Origin: SCGC-AAA252-I15 sp043822165
GTDB lineage: Archaea; Altiarchaeota; Altiarchaeia; IMC4; SCGC-AAA252-I15
Assembly: GCA_043822165.1 (NCBI GenBank)
Contig: JBDRCA010000098.1
Span: 1-11,120 of the forward strand
DNA: 11,120 nt
Direction of reading: 5' to 3'
Below, one piece after another: positions 7,623-11,120 of the stretch. The notes beneath the pieces are model-generated. The model was given only the letters and a program-made list of their open reading frames with translations. It was not told the origin of the DNA and did no database searches. Each line of letters opens with the position of its first letter. The first letter of the stretch is position 1. The translations under genes were made by a program, and so were the position numbers.

Positions 7623-7641
7623 TTTGGGGTCGGGATTTTAA
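7623..7641 (-). repeat. Degenerate copy of the tRNA-Trp 3' end
   Basis: TTTGGGGTCGG at 7623-7633 is identical to 7743-7753, which spans the acceptor strand of tRNA-Trp plus flank. Read on the minus strand, AAATCCC then GACCCCAAA follows the tRNA's T-loop-to-acceptor sequence with three bases missing. It lies 120 bases downstream of the real tRNA 3' end. With the 5'-end copy at 8124-8141 it forms an outer GGGGTCG/CGACCCC pair around the gene. Confidence 0.5.
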
Positions 7642-7705
7642 ATAAGTGCACCTACGGTGCCATTATCAACTCCACCCTTGTTTTTTTCTTTCTTTTTCGC
7701 CAACG

Positions 7706-7736
7706 TTTTTCTTTCTTTTAGGAAAAGAAAGAAAAA
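7706..7736. repeat. Pyrimidine/purine hairpin, copy 2; likely tRNA terminator
   Basis: A perfect 14-bp inverted repeat (7706-7719 with 7723-7736, loop AGG) starting 8 bases past the tRNA-Trp 3' end. Transcribed from the minus strand it opens with TTTTTCTTTCTTTT, a likely terminator for the tRNA. It is related in sequence to the hairpins at 9-33 and 7967-7991 and, like them, is followed by a GGTGC/GGTTGC-type sequence. Confidence 0.6.
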
Positions 7737-7826
7737 GGTTGCTTTGGGGTCGGAGGGATTTGAACCCCCATCAGCAGGTACCTTCAAACCGTCCTTTTCT
7801 TTTTTCGGGTGCGTACCCGTTTTTCG

Positions 7827-7883
7827 TCGTCACAGCCCCCCATAATAGGAGGGCTCAGCGCTCCAGATTAATGTTAACTTCAC
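7827..7883 (-). ncRNA. Box C/D-like guide for Cm34 inside the tRNA-Trp intron
   Basis: The intron RNA contains UCUGGAGC (7867-7860), complementary to G31-A38 of its own tRNA, then one base, then CUGA (7858-7855), a perfect D/D' box. Counting five bases upstream of CUGA falls on the G pairing with C34, so the N+5 rule predicts 2'-O-methylation of C34. A hairpin (7854-7834) follows, then GUGACGA (7833-7827), one base from the C-box consensus RUGAUGA, so CUGA and GUGACGA can form a K-turn on the hairpin. A weaker C-like GUGAAGU (7883-7877) lies upstream. Haloferax tRNA-Trp introns are known to guide Cm34 this way. I found no second guide or second good D box, so the full four-box structure is unproven. 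Confidence 0.72.
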
Positions 7884-7966
7884 CCAAAGTTTTTCTTTGG
7901 GGGTGCGCTCAAAACGCTTTTTGTGTTTTGGCGCGCCGAAACCCTTTTAGGGTTTCGAGCGAAGCA

Positions 7967-7991
7967 CCTTTCTTTTTTCTAAAAAGAAAGG
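7967..7991. repeat. Pyrimidine/purine hairpin, copy 3 (inside the intron)
   Basis: A perfect 11-bp inverted repeat (7967-7977 with 7981-7991, loop TCT) near the 5' end of the intron. It is nearly the same as the hairpin at 9-33, and on the minus strand it is followed by GGTGC. Its T-rich arm lies within a transcribed tRNA gene, so it must not terminate efficiently there. Confidence 0.6.
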
Positions 7992-8057
7992 GGCTCTCTG
8001 GAGCCCGCCAGGATGCCGAGTTACCCCACGACCCCATCGTGGTTTTTTTTTGGTTCT

Positions 8058-8097
8058 GGGTCATCGAGCAACATTTTTTTGGTTGCGAAGATGGCCC
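8058..8097. repeat. Imperfect hairpin upstream of tRNA-Trp
   Basis: Arms 8058-8065 and 8090-8097 pair over eight positions (one G-T), then after a GA/GAA internal loop 8068-8072 pairs with 8082-8086 over five. The loop is T-rich. It lies between the tRNA 5' end and its upstream partial copy. Its function is unknown. Confidence 0.4.
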
Positions 8098-8101
8098 TTT
8101 A

Positions 8102-8141
8102 GTCGTCGGCTAACTCCGACGCGGAGTTACCCCACGACCCC
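8102..8141 (-). repeat. Partial copy of the tRNA-Trp 5' exon within a palindrome
   Basis: GAGTTACCCCACGACCCC at 8124-8141 is identical to 8018-8035, the first 18 nt of tRNA-Trp, and lies 106 bases upstream of it. Unlike the real gene, it continues into its own near-inverted sequence: 8102-8106 pairs with 8133-8137, two G-C pairs form in the middle, and TAACTCCG (8111-8118) pairs with CGGAGTTA (8122-8129) around a 3-base loop. It cannot encode a functional tRNA. It lies 36 bases after the kinase stop. Confidence 0.65.
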
Positions 8142-8177
8142 GTTTTTTGTTTGAGTAGAATTAATGGTTTTTGTTTC

Positions 8178-9086
8178 TTAAATAATGTGGTCGAATGCGA
8201 CTATTTTCTTGAATTCCTCGTATCTTCTGTCGATGTCTTCGTGGGTTATGTTTTTGATTCCGTCCACTGAGAAGCCGCTTACCATGAAGGAGGCGATGAT
8301 GCTGCCGCACACAAGGCTTTTTTTTACTGCTTTGTCGTTGAAGACTCCGTGTTTGGCAAGGTGCCCTACGGTACCGCCAGCAAAGGAATCCCCTGCGCCA
8401 GTGGGGTCAACGACGTCTTCTGTAGGGTAGGCGGGCGCCGTGAAAAAGCTGTTCTTGCTAAAGTACAGGCTTCCGTGTTCGCCCTTTTTGATGACGACCC
8501 GGTCCGTGTGAGTCTTCAAAAGCTCTCTCCCGGCTTTGATGAGGTTCGGCGTGTCGCAGTACATCCGCGCTTCGCCCTCGTTTATGACTATCATGTCGCA
8601 GGCCTCGAATACTTCAGATACCTTGTCGCGCTTGTTCTCAATCCAAAAATTCATGGTATCACAGATGCTGACTTCAGGCTTGACTTTATCCAAGACGTCC
8701 AACTGTATGTCCGGGTCAGTGTTCGCCAGAAAAAGATACTTAGCATTCTCGTATTCAGCCGGAATCTTAGGCTTAAAGGATGCGAGAACATTCAACTGAG
8801 TATCCAAGGTGTGCGCACTATTCATGTCGTACTCGTATGAGCCGCTCCAACGGAATGTTTTTCCGGCTGCCTTCTCGACTCCCAGCGTGTCTACTCCTTT
8901 TTCGTTTAGGAAGGAGAGGTGTTCGCCGGGGAAGTCTTCGCCGACGACTCCCACGATTCCGCACTCAGAGAAGAACCGTGCAGCCAGTGAAAAATAAACC
9001 GTGCTGCCCCCCAGTATTTCATCCTTTTTACCGAAGGGCGTTTCAATGGAATCCAATGCGATAGTGCCTAATGCAACAAGATTCAT
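8178..9086 (-). CDS. PfkB/ribokinase-family sugar or nucleoside kinase
   Basis: A 302-residue kinase of the PfkB family. The N-terminal substrate-side GG motif is ILGGSTVYFSLAARF (about 24-38). The C-terminal signature DPTGAGDSFAGG is at 227-238, with catalytic base Asp233 and the anion hole GAGD. Length is normal. An open frame extends upstream to 9218 but overlaps endA in another frame and shows no family character, so I start at the ATG at 9086, which gives the usual beginning MNLVALGTIALDSIE. TAGGAACGATG joins it to endA: the endA stop, five bases, then this ATG, with AGGAA as ribosome site, so the two are co-transcribed. The phosphate acceptor (sugar, nucleoside or other) cannot be told. 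Confidence 0.9.
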   Translation of the reverse strand: MNLVALGTIALDSIETPFGKKDEILGGSTVYFSLAARFFSECGIVGVVGEDFPGEHLSFLNEKGVDTLGVEKAAGKTFRWSGSYEYDMNSAHTLDTQLNVLASFKPKIPAEYENAKYLFLANTDPDIQLDVLDKVKPEVSICDTMNFWIENKRDKVSEVFEACDMIVINEGEARMYCDTPNLIKAGRELLKTHTDRVVIKKGEHGSLYFSKNSFFTAPAYPTEDVVDPTGAGDSFAGGTVGHLAKHGVFNDKAVKKSLVCGSIIASFMVSGFSVDGIKNITHEDIDRRYEEFKKIVAFDHII

Positions 9087-9091
9087 CGTTC

Positions 9092-9604
9092 CTATAGTTT
9101 TATCCGGTCTACGAGATAGTATGTTACGTCTCCTTCCTCGTCGACGATGGCGTAAATCAAGTCTTTGTTGACGTTTTTCGCAAGCCGAAGCGCCCGCGCC
9201 ATCTCCGGGAAACTGCACGTGTATTCCTCGGGTACGACGTGCACGAGTTTTTTGCTGTGTCCTTTACCGATTCCTTCACCGCGCTCGTATATCCTGAAGT
9301 CTGTGCCGAATTTGAGTCCAGTGCGAACGAGCAGCCCGCGGCCTCGCAGGTCCTTGTATACCAGGTATTTGTTGTAGAATTCTTCTTCTTTTTCGGAGCC
9401 GATTTTCAAAATGTCTTCGAAGGATATTTTCGCATCACCCTTCATGACGTCGAGTTTCTCGGTTTCGACCAGAAACACGGCTTCGATGAGAGATACTACT
9501 AGTCTTTTCCCCTCTTCCTCGCCGAAGCCGCGTTCCTTGAGCTGGCTTTTCGTCTCCGAGTCTCCTATCAGTATCTTCGTCCCGGACAGTATTCCAACAC
9601 CCAT
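9092..9604 (-). CDS. endA: tRNA-splicing endonuclease EndA
   Basis: A 170-residue archaeal EndA of the short, homotetrameric (alpha4) size class. It cuts tRNA and rRNA precursors at bulge-helix-bulge motifs. The catalytic triad is complete: Tyr106 (FRIYERG), His116 (GHSKKLVHV) and Lys147 (NKDLIYAIV), each nine less than the M. jannaschii positions Tyr115, His125 and Lys156. The N-terminal domain (about 1-75) is the usual structural one. The ATG at 9604 gives a normal N-terminus. It is followed after five bases by the kinase gene and is divergent from kae1. An intron-bearing tRNA lies about 1 kb downstream on the same strand. Alpha4 enzymes are usually limited to canonical intron sites such as 37/38, which is where that intron sits. 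Confidence 0.96.
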   Translation of the reverse strand: MGVGILSGTKILIGDSETKSQLKERGFGEEEGKRLVVSLIEAVFLVETEKLDVMKGDAKISFEDILKIGSEKEEEFYNKYLVYKDLRGRGLLVRTGLKFGTDFRIYERGEGIGKGHSKKLVHVVPEEYTCSFPEMARALRLAKNVNKDLIYAIVDEEGDVTYYLVDRIKL

Positions 9605-9644
9605 TTTTCTACTATATATCTAAGGAGTGAGTAATAAAAACAGG
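9605..9644. promoter_or_regulatory. Bidirectional promoter, endA / kae1
   Basis: A 40-base spacer between endA (ATG 9604) and kae1 (ATG 9645). CTATATATC (9612-9620) is a TATA box about 28 bases before the kae1 ATG. On the other strand TTTTTATTA (9637-9629) is about 29 bases before the endA ATG. Both would give leaderless or near-leaderless messages from overlapping promoters. Confidence 0.55.
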
Positions 9645-10619
9645 ATGATTACCCTAGGATTCGAGGGCACCGCCCACACACTCGGCGTCGGGATTATAGA
9701 TGATGAATTCAACGTGCTCGCCGACGTTAAGAAGATGTATGTTCCTGAGAGCGGTGGCATACACCCCCGGGAGGCTGCCCAGCACATGGGAGATAAAATG
9801 GGGGAAGCAGTCTCCGAGGCGTTGTCTGCCGGCAAAGCCGAGTGGAAAGACGTAGAGCTTATAAGTTTCAGTCAGGGCCCGGGCATGGGTCCTTGTCTTA
9901 GGACTGCGGCTACTGCAGCACGTGCTCTCGCAATCTACCATAAAATTCCAATCCTTGGCGTAAATCATTGCATCGCCCACATCGAGGTTGGGCGAGTATT
10001 CAACAAAGTCGAAAACCCCTTAACGCTTTACGTATCAGGTGCCAACAGCCAAGTCATAGCCTTATCGCACGGCCGCTACAGAGTATTCGGGGAAACACTC
10101 GACGTAGGAGCAGGCAACATGCTCGACAAATTCGGAAGAGAAGTAGGATTAGCCCACCCAGCCGGCCCAAAGATCGAGGCGCTCGCACGGGAAGGGAAAA
10201 AATACATAAAACTCCCTTACGTCGTGAAAGGCACAGACTTGTCTTTCTCGGGGCTTCTGACCGCTGCCGTAAACCACGCGAAAAAAGGCGAGAAACTCGA
10301 AGACGTCTGCTACTCGCTGCAGGAGACCGCGTTCGCCATGCTAACCGAAGTAACCGAGCGGGCGCTCGCGCACCTGAAAAACAAGGAAGTGTTGTTGACG
10401 GGCGGGGTCGCGGCCAACAAGAGATTGCAGGAGATGGTTTCCTTGATGGCCGCTGAACACGGTGCAAGCTTCGCGGTTCCCAAGGGCTTCACGGGAGACA
10501 ACGGCACCATGATTGCGGTTCTCGGCAAACGCATGTTTGACGCGGGCGCGAGAATGAAAATCGCCGACACGATAGTTCTCCCAAAGCAGCGCACAGACGA
10601 CGTGGAAGTCAACTGGTAA
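9645..10619 (+). CDS. kae1: Kae1, tRNA t6A37 threonylcarbamoyltransferase catalytic subunit
   Basis: A 324-residue Kae1/TsaD protein of the KEOPS complex, which moves threonylcarbamoyl from TC-AMP to A37 of tRNAs that read ANN codons. Metal-ligand motif NHCIAHIE carries His108 and His112, and GDNG near 284-287 supplies the Asp ligand. The ASKHA nucleotide-binding motifs (YVSGANSQ, then LLTGGVAANKRLQ) are present. It lacks the C-terminal Bud32 kinase fused to Kae1 in several euryarchaea, so Bud32 must be encoded elsewhere. I start at the ATG at 9645 (MITLGFEGTAHTLGVGI), which matches the family N-terminus and the TATA spacing; a GTG at 9627 would add six residues (its AAGG lead-in could act as a ribosome site). 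It is divergent from endA. Confidence 0.97.
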   Translation: MITLGFEGTAHTLGVGIIDDEFNVLADVKKMYVPESGGIHPREAAQHMGDKMGEAVSEALSAGKAEWKDVELISFSQGPGMGPCLRTAATAARALAIYHKIPILGVNHCIAHIEVGRVFNKVENPLTLYVSGANSQVIALSHGRYRVFGETLDVGAGNMLDKFGREVGLAHPAGPKIEALAREGKKYIKLPYVVKGTDLSFSGLLTAAVNHAKKGEKLEDVCYSLQETAFAMLTEVTERALAHLKNKEVLLTGGVAANKRLQEMVSLMAAEHGASFAVPKGFTGDNGTMIAVLGKRMFDAGARMKIADTIVLPKQRTDDVEVNW

Positions 10620-10739
10620 AGTTTTAAGCGTATCCCTTCCCATATCTTTATCAAGATAGCACTTAGACGACTGTTTACTTCAGCACCCAAGGGCTTCGGA
10701 AAAAAACATCTCGTAGATTCAATCCAATTGACTGAAGTA

Positions 10740-11017
10740 ATGAACCCAACCACAACCACGTGCACCTGCAACTTCGAATTATGCTTTGACACAGCCTCAA
10801 GCAGATACCGGTTTGCCGGCCAGCAAGGAGAACTAGGCTTTGACGTCGTCCACTCAACAGTTGATGACAGTAAAGTAAAAAGCGAGTTGAAGCTGACGCA
10901 TTCCTCGGAGTAACACCTGGACAGGGCGTCACAATAGTTACGGGCGGGTCAATGCAAGTATCAACGCAAACCACAGGTGACGTGAAAAAAGGCTCCATCT
11001 ACCTGAAGAAAAAATAG
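10740..11017 (+). pseudogene. Possible frameshifted small gene of unknown function
   Basis: From an ATG at 10740 one frame reads MNPTTTTCTCNFELCFD... and stops at 10911-10913. Another frame, open from 10874, continues with protein-like sequence (VEADAFLGVTPGQGVTIVTG, later ending GSIYLKKK) to a TAG at 11015-11017. A single frame change near 10869-10883 would join them into one beta-rich protein of about 90 residues. The first frame is also open back to the kae1 stop, so the true start is unclear. TATCTTTAT (10642-10650) could be a TATA box. I recognise no family. A sequencing indel, programmed frameshift, decay, or no gene at all are all possible; the reverse frame over the same bases looks less protein-like. 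Confidence 0.35.
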
Positions 11018-11120
11018 GCTCCTAAAAGGCTCATGCAAGGCTTCGTCGTAGTCTGCTTAACCGTTTTTCACGCGCTTAAATATGCGATTCATCCATAGCT
11101 TTAATCCACGAGGGATCGGT
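11018..11120. other. Window end with a possible promoter
   Basis: No gene is supported here. TTTTT at 11064-11068 could end the preceding transcript, and TTAAATAT (about 11076-11083) is TATA-like on the plus strand, possibly for a gene starting beyond the window. Confidence 0.25.

Larger units (their letters stand above)
7780..7997 (-). other. 218-nt tRNA-Trp intron
   Basis: The intron runs from A (7997) to U (7780), much longer than the few tens of bases typical of archaeal tRNA introns. On the plus strand it is a chain of inverted repeats: 7806-7819, 7834-7854, 7881-7905, 7905-7934, 7937-7957 (8 bp, CGAAACCC/GGGTTTCG) and 7967-7991 (11 bp). It includes a box C/D-like guide (separate entry). 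I see no open reading frame of homing-endonuclease type. Removal should depend on the EndA encoded about 1 kb away. Confidence 0.88.
7745..8035 (-). tRNA. tRNA-Trp (anticodon CCA), intron-containing
   Basis: Exon 1 is 8035-7998 (38 nt) and exon 2 is 7779-7745 (35 nt), giving a 73-nt mature tRNA with no encoded CCA. The acceptor stem GGGGTCG/CGACCCC pairs perfectly with discriminator A73. The D arm has A14, G18G19 and A21. The anticodon stem GCGGG/CCUGC has one G-U pair; the loop is CU-CCA-GA, with CCA at 34-36 reading UGG. The variable loop is UGAU, the T stem GGGGG/CCCUC and the T loop UUCAAAU. A15-U48 can form the Levitt pair. The intron sits between 37 and 38, the canonical archaeal site. 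A relaxed bulge-helix-bulge can be drawn: CUCC with GAAG (one C-A mismatch), bulges AG|A and GU|A, then GAGCC with GGUUU. Anticodon and A73 support Trp. No clear TATA box precedes it. Confidence 0.93.

Noticed and set aside
7745..8035. tRNA-Gly from reading the anticodon as UCC
   Set aside because: With the GCGGG/CCUGC stem the loop is CU-CCA-GA, so 34-36 is CCA; A73 and the intron between 37 and 38 also fit Trp.
7646..8113. 155-residue open frame across the tRNA-Trp locus
   Set aside because: It runs antisense through the tRNA exons and intron hairpins, and its product is low-complexity Phe/Arg-rich sequence with no domain.
7646..8142. CRISPR array
   Set aside because: The region is repeat-rich, but the repeats are hairpins and tRNA pieces of differing sequence and spacing, without a regular repeat-spacer pattern.
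9087..9218. N-terminal extension of the kinase open frame
   Set aside because: It overlaps endA in another frame, is Arg-rich with no family features, and the ATG at 9086 gives the normal PfkB N-terminus with a ribosome site.
10675..10998. 107-residue minus-strand frame downstream of kae1
   Set aside because: Its Cys/Leu/Arg-rich composition looks like a shadow; the plus-strand frames over the same bases read more like protein.

Overview
The window is archaeal. It carries an intron-containing tRNA-Trp, an archaeal tRNA-splicing endonuclease, Kae1, a zinc-ribbon/HTH MBF1, archaeal-type Elp3, and genes whose start codons lie about 25-35 bases after TATA-like boxes with little or no leader. I cannot fix the lineage; an uncultivated euryarchaeal or DPANN-type genome is a guess.

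Layout. 1-400: a pyrimidine/purine hairpin, then a SemiSWEET-like transporter on the minus strand. 411-2826: a divergent GTP cyclohydrolase II homologue and Elp3 on the plus strand. 2823-6870: minus-strand genes, in transcription order a class I methyltransferase, a membrane-anchored HExxH protein with a coiled coil, MBF1, and a site-2 protease whose stop codon overlaps that of Elp3. 6871-7044: an AT-rich divergent spacer with a direct repeat and a hairpin. 7045-7554: an AT-rich gene for an unrecognised membrane protein. 7555-8177: no protein gene, but a tRNA-Trp(CCA) gene on the minus strand split by a 218-base intron, flanked by partial copies of its own ends and surrounded by hairpins. 8178-9604: a PfkB-family kinase and EndA on the minus strand (endA first). 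9645-10619: Kae1, divergent from endA. 10620-11120: a probably frameshifted short gene and the window end.

The strongest theme is tRNA biology: Elp3 (wobble U34), Kae1 (t6A37), EndA (intron removal) and a tRNA that needs EndA. The tRNA-Trp intron contains a sequence complementary to the anticodon loop, placed upstream of a CUGA box so that the box C/D N+5 rule points exactly at C34. This matches the established Haloferax tRNA-Trp intron, which guides its own Cm34 methylation, but this intron is long, made of consecutive hairpins, and flanked by repeat copies of the tRNA ends. A second theme is membrane proteolysis: a site-2 protease one base after MBF1, just downstream of another putative membrane-bound zinc peptidase.
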